Positions 16,493 through 23,683 of a stretch of DNA of 44,498 nt are shown here, one piece after another (position 1 is the first letter of the stretch; every line of letters begins with the position of its first letter). Source of the DNA: Frankia sp. R82 (GTDB lineage Bacteria; Actinomycetota; Actinomycetes; Frankiales; Frankiaceae). The notes beneath the pieces were generated by a model. It was not told the DNA's origin. It made no database searches and worked only from the letters and a program-made list of their open reading frames with translations. The position numbers were made by a program, and so were the translations under genes. The stretch is taken from NCBI RefSeq assembly GCF_023716925.1, contig NZ_JAMQQG010000046.1:34227-78724 (forward strand). The letters run 5' to 3'.

Positions 16493-16675
16493 CTATGTCG
16501 CATGCCGGGGCGCCGTGCGTCGTCCGAGAACAGCGACGAACCTCAGCTCCGACGCAGGCGGCCGCCGGCGGACCAGCGCCGAGATCGTGGCGAGACCGGA
16601 AGGCCGGGTGCGCTGCGTCTCGACCTGCACCGGCCTCGCCGCCGGGCCGTCCGGGTCTGCCGACGCCGTTGTCAC
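16493..16675 (-). CDS. Possible 60-residue protein coupled to the CATRA-like operon
   Basis: A 60-residue frame starting at GTG 16675. Its start overlaps the stop of the preceding gene as GTGA, the same junction type used between the caspase and SLOG genes. The translation is hydrophilic with QTRPSGLATISALVRRRP in the middle and no recognisable domain. The junction argues for a real coupled gene; the composition (Arg/Pro-rich) argues for chance. Low confidence. Confidence 0.25.
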   Translation of the reverse strand: MTTASADPDGPAARPVQVETQRTRPSGLATISALVRRRPPASELRFVAVLGRRTAPRHAT

Positions 16676-17178
16676 CGCGATCCGGGCCAGGGCGGTGCGA
16701 TGTCGGGTGGGTGGGCGTCCGGCGGCGGTGCGGCGACGCCCGGCAGTCCCAGGGACGTCAGGGACGTGATGAGTGCGTCAATGCGAAGGCGGACGTCACC
16801 CGGTACCGGGCCGGCCGCATCGGCGGTGGCGCCGGCAGCGGCCAGATCGGCGGGGCCGGTGGTGCTGCCGACGAGGGCGGCCCGGTCGCTGGCGGAATCC
16901 GGCTCCACGCCTCGGCTGCTGATCAGACGTCGCAGGTCGCGCACGGCGGCAGCGAAGCCGCGGGCATCGCCACCCAGCCGGGCCTGGTCCAGACGGGTGA
17001 GCAGGGCAGCTACCGCGGGGTGCCCGGGGCGGACGTCCTGCCAGGCATCGGTGGGCATCGTGCGGTGGGCCACGTCACGCAGCACCCGCACCGCCTCTGC
17101 CCGCGCCTCCCGGTCCGGGCCGCTGCCGGCGTGGGCGCCACCGGCCGGCGCGGGTGTGGCGGGGCCCGGCCCGGTCAT
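16672..17178 (-). CDS. Small helical protein, CATRA-system-associated type
   Basis: A 168-residue protein, the third main gene downstream in the caspase operon. A Gly/Pro-rich N-terminus is followed by a helical core: EAVRVLRDVAHRTMPTDAWQDV, then ALLTRLDQARLGGDARGFAAAVRDLRRL. It ends in the segment VRLRIDALITSL. From memory this helix order (VLRD...W..V, then an Ala-rich helix with DL, then R.RI..LI..L) is that of small proteins annotated as CATRA-system-associated or CATRA-associated small protein. I could not check this. It starts 49 bases after the SLOG stop at ATG 17178, without a strong ribosome site, which suggests translation linked to the gene before it. No catalytic motif is visible. 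Confidence 0.65.
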   Translation of the reverse strand: MTGPGPATPAPAGGAHAGSGPDREARAEAVRVLRDVAHRTMPTDAWQDVRPGHPAVAALLTRLDQARLGGDARGFAAAVRDLRRLISSRGVEPDSASDRAALVGSTTGPADLAAAGATADAAGPVPGDVRLRIDALITSLTSLGLPGVAAPPPDAHPPDIAPPWPGSR

Positions 17179-17227
17179 CTGGCCGTCCGCACGGGTCGAT
17201 GCGTCGGCGGGGTAGCTGATCGGCGGG

Positions 17228-17722
17228 TCAGCGGCGTAGACCCGCGGGCCAGATGACGGTAACGGGTTTACCGAGGCTGTCGGCGTAGGCGACGACGTCG
17301 GCGGTACCACCGAGGCCGCGGGCCGGCAGGCCGTCCCAGACCGCGAGCAGCTGGTCGGCCTCCTCGGCGACGGCGCGACCGGCGGCGAAGAACGCCTCCT
17401 CGGTGGGGGCGGGGAAATCGAGCTCACGGGTCCGCTCGGCCAGTCCGAGCAGCTCGTGATAGCTGGCCAGATCGGACGGGGTGCTGAAGGTGGTGAGGTA
17501 GTCCCGGCAGGGGACGATCGCCACGAGGCCACCACCGGCGGCCAGGACGGTGCGGGCGAACAACTGGTCGGCGCCGGCGGCCAGGGAGCTCAGACCGACC
17601 AGGGGCCGCGCCACCGCGCCCAGATAGGCGGCGATCTCCTGGGTGATCTGGGCAACGCCCTCGAGTGGCAGGTTCTGATGGCCGGAAAATCCGACGGCGG
17701 TCACGGTCCCCCGCGCGGTCAC
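17228..17722 (-). CDS. SLOG-fold protein of the caspase operon
   Basis: A 164-residue Rossmann-like protein of the SLOG (SMF/DprA-LOG) type. It shows GFSGHQNLP at residues 11-19, the helix start SSLAAGADQLF at 45-55, AVWDG near 127-131 and GGTADVVAYA at 138-147, which follow the GxxG...S.xxGAD...DG...GGT pattern of nucleotide-binding SLOG domains. In conflict systems SLOG proteins are proposed to bind or process nucleotide-derived signals. The GTG start at 17722 overlaps the caspase stop as GTGA, so the two are translationally coupled. The SLOG gene therefore belongs to the same functional unit, probably as sensor or ligand-processing part. No second enzymatic domain is fused. Confidence 0.75.
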   Translation of the reverse strand: MTARGTVTAVGFSGHQNLPLEGVAQITQEIAAYLGAVARPLVGLSSLAAGADQLFARTVLAAGGGLVAIVPCRDYLTTFSTPSDLASYHELLGLAERTRELDFPAPTEEAFFAAGRAVAEEADQLLAVWDGLPARGLGGTADVVAYADSLGKPVTVIWPAGLRR

Positions 17723-18669
17723 AGTCTTCCTCTCCGGACGAGCGCCCAGTAGTGCTGACCCGTGCGGGTGAGCCGGCAGGCCGTCGAATTCACCGCGGCA
17801 TAGTACAGATGCTCTTCGTCGACGGGTTCCACCAGCTTTACCGCCCGGGCCTGCTGGAGCAGCGCGAAGTCGGCCTCGTGGGCCGGATCCGCCGGCTGTT
17901 CGGTGGGCTCGTAGGACGGGTCAAGCGGCAGGTGGTGACTGGCCGTCGGGAAAAGGTTCGCCAGCCTGCGCAGCTGGGGGACGGTGATGTCGGGGCGGCT
18001 GCTGCGCAGCTCGTGCAGCCGGTCGATGTTCGCCTTGAAGGTGGGCCGCTGCTCCCAGGCACCGAACATCTCCGACAGGTACGCGTACAGCCCGGCGAGG
18101 GTGATCTGGCCGAGGATGTCGGCCGCGCCGCCGTCGAGCGCGTCCGCCAGGTAGGTGCTGAACACGCCACGGCCGCCGGCCTCGAGCGCCTTCTGATCGC
18201 CGCGGGTCGCGGTCAGCAGGGAGACCCCCTGAGGCAGATACGTGTTCGCACCGTCCAGCTGGGGCACACGACCGGCCGCCCCGCTGAAGCAGCAGTCGAG
18301 AATGATGATCACTTCGCCGATCTTCGAGTGCCGCACCATGGTGAGGACCTCGGCCAGCGGCACCCCCGGCGTGACGTGCGAGCCGTCGGTGGCGGCCAGC
18401 ACGAGGTCGCCACCCCGCTGGACACCATGACCGGCGAAATACAACAGTGCGACGGTGGCCGCCGGGGCGAGCAGCTTCTCCAGGTCCTTCACCAGCCGAT
18501 CCCGGGTCACCCGGGCCTGGCTGCTGGTCAGCGACACGCAGTCGAAGTTGAGCTTCTCGTCGTCATTCCAGTGCAGCAGCGGCTCGAGCGCGCGCACGTC
18601 ATTGCCGCACCCGGCCAGGTCGTCGAAATAGTCGTACTCGTCGATGCCCACCAGCAGGGCGCGCTTCAC
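17719..18669 (-). CDS. Caspase-fold (C14) protease of a conflict system
   Basis: A 316-residue caspase/metacaspase-like cysteine protease. The N-terminus KRALLVGIDEY is the standard first strand. The catalytic histidine is H81 in LLYFAGHG. The catalytic cysteine is C127 in LDCCFSG (D-x-C-x-S-G), and the acidic-pocket region TATRGDQKALE follows. Residues 240-316 form a separate tail with ALLQQARAVKLVEPVDEEHLYYAA and RLTRTGQHYWALVRRGRL, resembling a winged-helix-like adaptor seen behind other bacterial conflict caspases. Such proteases are thought to be suicide effectors, activated by partner adaptors. GTG 18669 overlaps the stop of a 15-codon upstream ORF. It lies downstream of the EAD1-bearing gene and is coupled to the SLOG gene. 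Confidence 0.85.
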   Translation of the reverse strand: MKRALLVGIDEYDYFDDLAGCGNDVRALEPLLHWNDDEKLNFDCVSLTSSQARVTRDRLVKDLEKLLAPAATVALLYFAGHGVQRGGDLVLAATDGSHVTPGVPLAEVLTMVRHSKIGEVIIILDCCFSGAAGRVPQLDGANTYLPQGVSLLTATRGDQKALEAGGRGVFSTYLADALDGGAADILGQITLAGLYAYLSEMFGAWEQRPTFKANIDRLHELRSSRPDITVPQLRRLANLFPTASHHLPLDPSYEPTEQPADPAHEADFALLQQARAVKLVEPVDEEHLYYAAVNSTACRLTRTGQHYWALVRRGRL

Positions 18670-18713
18670 CGGCGCCCGCCCAGCAGGTATCCGACACGAA
18701 AAACGAACAGCAC
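18666..18713 (-). CDS. 15-codon leader ORF coupled to the caspase gene
   Basis: GTG 18713 opens a frame for MLFVFRVGYLLGGRR and stops at TGA 18668-18666, overlapping the caspase GTG as GTGA. A near-perfect ribosome site (GGGGGAG, 18726-18720) lies 6 bases upstream of the GTG, whereas the caspase GTG has only a weak GGGCGG-like site. The design suggests that translation of this short hydrophobic peptide delivers ribosomes to the caspase start. The peptide itself may have no function. Conservation across relatives would decide. Confidence 0.4.
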   Translation of the reverse strand: MLFVFRVGYLLGGRR

Positions 18714-18752
18714 GATGTTCTCCCCCGATGGATTCTTCGTGTGTTGCCCGGA

Positions 18753-18758
18753 AGTATA
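18753..18758 (-). promoter_or_regulatory. Candidate -10 box for caspase transcript
   Basis: On the minus strand TATACT lies about 40 bases before the leader ORF start, in the 111-base gap after the EAD1-bearing gene. No good -35 hexamer is seen at the usual spacing, so this is a weak candidate for an internal promoter that would let the caspase and SLOG genes be expressed apart from the upstream gene. Confidence 0.3.
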
Positions 18759-18780
18759 CCGACGACCGGCGCCGTCCGAC

Positions 18781-20358
18781 CTAGCCGGCACGCGCCGCCC
18801 CGGGAGCCGATGGAGGAACACGATAACGCGCGGCGACCGCCAGAAAGGCCGTGTTGTGTGGATAACGCCGCAGTGCGGCCCGCAGCAGGTCGCGGTACGG
18901 GGCTGCCACGATCCCATGGTCCAGCAGATGGAACACCTCACCCCACCAGACCCGCGGGCTGAGCCCCTCGAAGGCCGGCAGGCTGGGCCGTGGGGCACCG
19001 ACATCCGCCACGAACTGGCGGGCCGCGGTCGGCTCGGCGAACACCATGGCAAGCTCGTCCAGCAGAATCAGCCGGTCCTCGTCGGACAGCGCCAGGTCGA
19101 ACCGGACGCTGGGCGGCGACGCTGGCAGACCGAGCGCCGTTTCGGCTGCAGGTACGGCCGCTGGGAGGAGACCGAGGTCCGCACAGACGCGCAGCAGCTC
19201 GCGCGCCCGCCGGCTCGCGGTCCGCAGATACGCCTCACCGTCGGCGAGCAGCCCGGCCAGGTGCTCCGCGTACTGCAGATCGTCGGAGAACGGATCGGCA
19301 TACCCGGTGGGAATGACCTCGCGCCGGGTCAGCGCACGCATGTTGGCGGTGGCAACCTCGACGTTGCGCCGCAGGTCCGCGACGGTGGTTCGCACTGTCA
19401 CCGCGCGCAGCAGGTCCACCCGCAGGCTCGCGACCCGCGCTCCACCGTCGTGCGCCGGCGAGGAGGCAACCGCGGCCGGTAGGGCGGTTTCGGTCAGGTA
19501 GCCGCCCAGCTGCGTGGACGCGTCGTCCAGGCGACGGCGCAGCGACTGCGCGACGGTTCCGCGGGACCACAGCCGGTCCTGCAGGCGCAGTTTGGCGGCC
19601 TGCGCGAGGTAACGCGCAAGCGGCGGTGCCGCGGTATCGCCGGCCGACCAGGTCCAGGCGCCGAGGCCGGCCTCGCGGGCGGCGGCGGCGAGGATGACCA
19701 GGCGACGCTGGGTCCGGCGGTCCTCGCCGGCGCCCGGTTCCCAGACGGCGAACCCCGACAGGGTGCTGACCCCGCGCGACTCCCAGTCCACGGCCCGCGG
19801 GAACGCCGGCAGCGCCGGTGCGATGGCCCGGGCCAGCGCGCCGCTCGCGGCGTGCGGATAGTGAGCGAGGGCGTCGAAGGCGGGCAGGAGGCCCTGGTAG
19901 ATCCGCGCCTCGTCGAGCAGCTCCGAGCGCCACGGCGCGCTCGCCCGCTCCCACCTGGCGTCCAGCGGCGACCAGTCCGAACCGCTCGGCCGCTGCCCCG
20001 TCCCGACGTCCGTCCCGGCTGCTGCCGCGGTCGGCGCGAGCACCGCTGACAGGCCAAGCAGACCATGGTCGCGGCGCAGCACCGTCTGGAACACCCCACC
20101 GCCGTCACCGGGTGCCTGCTGGACCGCGACCAGAGACCGTCCGGGCAGCTCCCGCCAGGACGTGGGCAGCTCGGTGAGGACGTGGACGGCCGTGGCCGGG
20201 GAGGTCAGGCCGAACTCGGTCCGGCACGCATACCAGAGCCCACGCAGCAGCCCGTAACCGCGTTCCCCCAGCGGCCCGCCGTCAAAGGGTGCGTACACGT
20301 GCACGACCAGTTCGGCCGACCGCAGGCCGGCCCGTCCGCCGGCGCCGGAATGATCCAT
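18781..20358 (-). CDS. CATRA-type caspase-associated adaptor with C-terminal EAD1-like domain
   Basis: A 525-residue protein. The first 80 residues contain a SAELVVHVYAPFDG strand and a YGLLRGLWYACRTEFGL helix. The middle (about residues 130-400) is mostly helical, with RTTVADLRRNVEVATANMRAL and repeated amphipathic segments. Residues about 425-511 resemble effector-associated domain 1 (EAD1): LLDELAMVF, TAARQFVADVG, LPAFEG, WWGEVFHLLDHGIV, PYRDLLRAALRRYPHN. EAD1 is a small death-domain-like adaptor that recruits effectors in bacterial conflict systems. From memory the rest matches proteins annotated as CATRA conflict system CASPASE/TPR repeat-associated. ATG 20358 was chosen; GTG 20361 is equally possible, and GTG 20418 would add 20 residues. 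It is first in a minus-strand operon with the caspase. Confidence 0.7.
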   Translation of the reverse strand: MDHSGAGGRAGLRSAELVVHVYAPFDGGPLGERGYGLLRGLWYACRTEFGLTSPATAVHVLTELPTSWRELPGRSLVAVQQAPGDGGGVFQTVLRRDHGLLGLSAVLAPTAAAAGTDVGTGQRPSGSDWSPLDARWERASAPWRSELLDEARIYQGLLPAFDALAHYPHAASGALARAIAPALPAFPRAVDWESRGVSTLSGFAVWEPGAGEDRRTQRRLVILAAAAREAGLGAWTWSAGDTAAPPLARYLAQAAKLRLQDRLWSRGTVAQSLRRRLDDASTQLGGYLTETALPAAVASSPAHDGGARVASLRVDLLRAVTVRTTVADLRRNVEVATANMRALTRREVIPTGYADPFSDDLQYAEHLAGLLADGEAYLRTASRRARELLRVCADLGLLPAAVPAAETALGLPASPPSVRFDLALSDEDRLILLDELAMVFAEPTAARQFVADVGAPRPSLPAFEGLSPRVWWGEVFHLLDHGIVAAPYRDLLRAALRRYPHNTAFLAVAARYRVPPSAPGAARAG

Positions 20359-20365
20359 CACGGGG

Positions 20366-20449
20366 TCACCAACCGTAGCGAGATCGACAACCTGCCAGCG
20401 CGAGGTGACGCAGGGCACAGAACCCGGTGAGCCCGACCCCGGCCACCAT
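20366..20449 (-). CDS. 27-codon leader ORF upstream of the EAD1-bearing gene
   Basis: ATG 20449 follows an AGGGGGAG ribosome site at a spacing of about 10 bases and encodes 27 residues with a hydrophobic, slightly basic sequence beginning MVAGVGLTGFCALRHLALAG. It ends at TGA 20366, only 5 bases before the possible GTG start of the adaptor gene, which has no good site of its own. It mirrors the leader ORF in front of the caspase. Alternatively it is chance sequence under a misplaced ribosome site. Confidence 0.35.
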   Translation of the reverse strand: MVAGVGLTGFCALRHLALAGCRSRYGW

Positions 20450-20652
20450 CGATATTCCGCTCCCCCTCTGACGAATTTTGCTTTTCCCCGGTACCGGAAC
20501 CGAACGGGCGAGACCGCGCCAAGCCGCCTGGACCCGGGTAGGCCCGGCCAACTTCGCGCCTGTGCGGTAGCCGGACCGTACTATCTCGTAGGTCACATCT
20601 GTGGCATCAGCGTGATCGGGGCCACGCCCCGGCTGGATCTTGGAGGTCGCAC

Positions 20653-21591
20653 GTGGCGGGATCGTCTGGGCGGCGGCGGTGGACCGCGGCTGAGGTTCCT
20701 GACCTGCGAGGAAAGACGGCGGTCGTCACCGGGGCGAACAGCGGAATCGGCTTCGAGACGACGCGGGTGCTGGCCGATCGCGGCGCCACTGTCATCATGG
20801 CCTGCCGCAACCCGGTGAAAGCGGAGGCGGCCCGCACGCGTGTCCTCGCCGAATCGCCGGAGGCCGACGTCCATCTACTCGAGCTGGACCTGAACTCCCT
20901 GGCCAGTGCCCGTAAGGCCGCCGACGCACTCGTCACCGAACGTCCCACCATCGACATCGCGATCAACAACGCCGGCGTGATCATGCTGCCCCACGGCCAG
21001 ACCGAGGACGGCTTCGAGCAGCATTTCGGGGTCAATCATCTGGCGCACTTCGCGTTCACCGGGCTCATCCTGCCCGCGGTGCTTGCCTCCAGCGCGGGCC
21101 GAATCGTCACGGTCGGCAGCAACGGCCATCGGATGGGCCGACTGGACTTCGACGATCTTCCCTTCGAGCAGGGCTACAAGCCACTGCGCGGCTACGGGCG
21201 TTCGAAGCTGGCAAACCTGATGTTCGCTTATGAACTGCACCGGCGGCTGGCGGCGGCGGGGGCCTCGGCGATCTCCCTCGCCGCGCATCCGGGGGGCGCG
21301 AACACCGACGCCGGCGGCTTCGGCGGTGACAGTATGAAGCGGTGGTCGGCGCTCATGGACCACATCCCCAACCCGATCGTCCACTCGGCGCACAAGGGCG
21401 CCCTGCCGCTGCTGCGGGCCGCGGTCGACCCGGCGGCGAAGGGCGGGGACTACTACGGCCCGCGCGGGCTGCTGACGATGACCGGCCCGCCCGTCGTCGT
21501 GAAGTCCAACGCCCGCTCCCGCGACACCGACAGCGCCCGCCGGCTGTGGGAGGTCTCCGAGGACCTCACCGGCGTCACCTTCCCGCTCTGA
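20653..21591 (+). CDS. SDR oxidoreductase, retinol-dehydrogenase-like
   Basis: A 312-residue short-chain dehydrogenase. The cofactor motif TGANSGIG (near residues 27-34), the NADP-type basic beta-2 end ACRNPVKAEAAR, NNAGVIMLP, FGVNHLAHFAFTGLILP, the serine strand IVTVGSN and YGRSKLAN (Tyr/Lys) are all present. This signature set (NHLGHF-like, ACRN) is that of the retinol dehydrogenase/WWOX-like SDRs, which act on varied ketones and alcohols with NADP. The start is GTG 20653 with GGAGG about 8 bases upstream. It is divergent from the CATRA-like operon and not obviously part of it. A 15-bp tandem repeat follows the stop. Confidence 0.9.
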   Translation: MAGSSGRRRWTAAEVPDLRGKTAVVTGANSGIGFETTRVLADRGATVIMACRNPVKAEAARTRVLAESPEADVHLLELDLNSLASARKAADALVTERPTIDIAINNAGVIMLPHGQTEDGFEQHFGVNHLAHFAFTGLILPAVLASSAGRIVTVGSNGHRMGRLDFDDLPFEQGYKPLRGYGRSKLANLMFAYELHRRLAAAGASAISLAAHPGGANTDAGGFGGDSMKRWSALMDHIPNPIVHSAHKGALPLLRAAVDPAAKGGDYYGPRGLLTMTGPPVVVKSNARSRDTDSARRLWEVSEDLTGVTFPL

Positions 21592-21892
21592 CGCCGGATC
21601 CGCCCCGACCACCTGCACCCCGACCACCTGCACCCCGACCACCTGCGCCCCGACCACCTGCGCCCCGACCATTCGAACCTGACGCCTGAACCTGACGCCC
21701 TGAGCCTGGCGATCCGGACGGCCGGCGTCCGCCGTTCGGGCCGGGTCCGCCCAGGTGGTCGGGTTCGCGACTGTCGGTGTTCCGGTTGGCTTGGTGATCC
21801 GGCGGGCATCTCGCGTAGGGTCAAAACGACCCGGTCCGCCCGCGGCCGACGCCGTCCGCGGGCCGGGGCAGGGCGAGGTGGGGAGGACGTCC
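21592..21892. other. Intergenic region with repeats before telA
   Basis: 301 bases containing a five-unit 15-bp repeat, then shorter GAACCTGACGCCT repeats (about 21675-21706), then the telA leader. No gene is recognised. GGGGAGGACG just before telA is its ribosome site. Confidence 0.6.
21601..21675 (+). repeat. 15-bp tandem repeat, five units
   Basis: Five head-to-tail copies of C(A/G)CCCCGACCACCTG starting 10 bases after the SDR stop (21601, 21616, 21631, 21646, 21661). The last unit is degenerate (ends ATTCG). A degenerate array based on GAACCTGACGC follows at once. This is a micro- or minisatellite-like element with no spacers, not a CRISPR. Confidence 0.92.
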
Positions 21893-23131
21893 ATGTCGGA
21901 GCTGGACCTGGGTAAGCCGCTGGCCCCGCCCACGGTCGCCCCCGCGGCAGCCGGTGTCGGTGGGGCGCTGCAGCTGTCCCCACCGGAGCCGGTGCCGGTG
22001 ATCCCGGACGACCAGGTTGACAGCATGGTGCCGATCGACGAGGCGACCCGGGCGCAGTTGCGCGCCCGAGCCGCCGGCTTCGCCGAGGAGCTCGCCGCGC
22101 AGGATCCGCGCAGTCCCGCGTTCCAGGAAAAGATCAACGATATCGCCTCGATGGGCCAGCGGGAGATCGTTGCCAGCGCCCGGGTGTCGAACCGGATGCT
22201 CGAGCGGCCGGCGGCGGCCCTGGCCAGTTCCCGTGGCCGAGGCGGCAATGGTGGCGCAGGCGGCGACGCGCAGACCCGGGTCGCGAAGACCCTGGTCGAG
22301 CTGCGCGAGACGGTCACCGACCTCGATCCGGGCAAGGCCGACCTGAAGGGTCCACGCAAGCTGCTCGGCGTCGTCCCGTTCGGCAGTCGGATCTCGGCCT
22401 ATTTCCAGCGCTACCAGTCGGCGCAGAAGCAGCTCGACGGCATCATCCGGGCGTTGGACTCCGGCCAGGACGAGCTGCGCAAGGACAACGCCGCCATCGA
22501 GCAGGAGAAGGCGAACCTGTGGGCGGCGATGGGCAAGCTCACCGAGTACGCCACCCTCGCCAAGGCGCTGGACGGCGCGGTCAGCACCAAGATCGACCAG
22601 CTGCGCCCGGCGAACTCCGCCGCCGCCGATGCGCTCACCGCCGACGCCCTGTTCCCCATCCGCCAGCGCCAGCAGGACCTGATCACCCAGCTGGCGGTCA
22701 GCGTGCAGGGCTATCTCGCGCTGGACCTGGTCCGCAAGAACAACCTCGAGCTGATCAAGGGGGTCGACCGTGCGCAGTCGACGACGGTGGCGGCGCTGCG
22801 CACCGCGGTCATCGTCGCCCAGGCGCTGGCGAACCAGAAGCTCGTGCTCGACCAGATCAACGCGCTGAACGCCACCACCAACAGCATGATTACCTCCACC
22901 AGCGAGCTGCTGCGCCAGCAGACCGGGCAGCTGCACGACCAGGCCGCCACCAGCGGCGTCAGCGTCGAAGCGCTGCAGACCGCCTTCGACAACATCTTCG
23001 CGACGATGGATGCCATTGACGGGTACAAGGCCAGGGCGGTGGAGAGTATGGCGACGACGGTCGCCGCGCTTGAAACCCAGGTCGGCCGCTCCCGCGCATA
23101 TCTGGAGCGGGCCCGCGCGGACGAACGCTGA
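21893..23131 (+). CDS. telA: TelA-like toxic anion resistance protein
   Basis: A 412-residue TelA (KlaA/TelA) family protein, largely alpha-helical and cytosolic. After a Pro/Val-rich N-terminus of about 60 residues come long coiled-coil-like helices: MVPIDEATRAQLRARAAGFAEEL, then a DPGKADLKGP motif, SRISAYFQRYQSAQKQLDGIIRAL, and the conserved ITQLAVSVQGYLALDLVRKNN followed by AIVIAQALANQKLVL-like sequence. TelA homologues are linked to tellurite and cell-envelope stress resistance and often occur beside Ter proteins, although their biochemistry is unclear. The start is ATG 21893 with GGGGAGG 6 bases upstream. The next gene follows after 15 bases, and a TerD-like gene after that, so the three form an operon. 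Confidence 0.88.
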   Translation: MSELDLGKPLAPPTVAPAAAGVGGALQLSPPEPVPVIPDDQVDSMVPIDEATRAQLRARAAGFAEELAAQDPRSPAFQEKINDIASMGQREIVASARVSNRMLERPAAALASSRGRGGNGGAGGDAQTRVAKTLVELRETVTDLDPGKADLKGPRKLLGVVPFGSRISAYFQRYQSAQKQLDGIIRALDSGQDELRKDNAAIEQEKANLWAAMGKLTEYATLAKALDGAVSTKIDQLRPANSAAADALTADALFPIRQRQQDLITQLAVSVQGYLALDLVRKNNLELIKGVDRAQSTTVAALRTAVIVAQALANQKLVLDQINALNATTNSMITSTSELLRQQTGQLHDQAATSGVSVEALQTAFDNIFATMDAIDGYKARAVESMATTVAALETQVGRSRAYLERARADER

Positions 23132-23146
23132 ACGAAGGGGGGCAGG

Positions 23147-23683
23147 GTGATCTTCCGTCGGCGTTCGGGCCCCGCGCAGGACGGCACGCGGCGCTCCGAC
23201 CCCGGCGACACCGGCGGCTCCCATAGCGCCGCGGCCGAGCCGTGGCCGCACGGGGATGTTCCCGCCCAGATCCAGCGGCTGCGCGCGGAACTCGCCGCGC
23301 TCGTCACCCGCGTCAACGCCGACGGTGGACGGCTGCCCCCGGGGGCGGTGCCCGCCGTACGCGATCTTGATGACATCCTGCGGCCGCTGTTGCACTACGT
23401 CGAGCGCCAGTCGGCCACCGACGAGGAGATGCACGGCCTGACCGCGATCATCCACGAGTACCTCCCGCAGGCCCTCGACGACTTCACGGCGCTGCCCCCG
23501 CAGTACGCCGAGCGCCCCGGTGTCACCGGCACCACCCCGGCCGATGACCTGGTCCGTCAGCTGCAACTCCTCGACGAGGGCGCGAACGACCTGCAGGATC
23601 TCGTCTATACCGGCGACGCCGCCCAGCTCGCGATCCAGGCCCGGTTCCTGGACGCCAAGTTCCGACGCTCCGACCTCGACTGA
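23147..23683 (+). CDS. Helical protein of the telA-terD operon, unknown function
   Basis: A 178-residue protein between telA and the TerD-like gene. Its first 45 residues are basic and disorder-prone (RRRSG, GGSHS). The rest is predicted helical: AQIQRLRAELAALVTRVNADG, VRDLDDILRPLLHYVERQSATDEEMHGLTAIIHEYLPQALDDF, and LVRQLQLLDEGANDLQDLVY, ending with LDAKFRRSDLD. It resembles the uncharacterised helical partners often encoded beside TelA. It has no signal, membrane segment or catalytic motif. The start is GTG 23147 with AAGGGGGG upstream. Its TGA shares one base with the next ATG (TGATG), so the downstream gene is translationally coupled. Confidence 0.75.
   Translation: MIFRRRSGPAQDGTRRSDPGDTGGSHSAAAEPWPHGDVPAQIQRLRAELAALVTRVNADGGRLPPGAVPAVRDLDDILRPLLHYVERQSATDEEMHGLTAIIHEYLPQALDDFTALPPQYAERPGVTGTTPADDLVRQLQLLDEGANDLQDLVYTGDAAQLAIQARFLDAKFRRSDLD

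Noticed and set aside
21601-21675. CRISPR array
   Set aside because: The units are directly adjacent 15-base copies without spacers, and no cas genes are present anywhere in the window.
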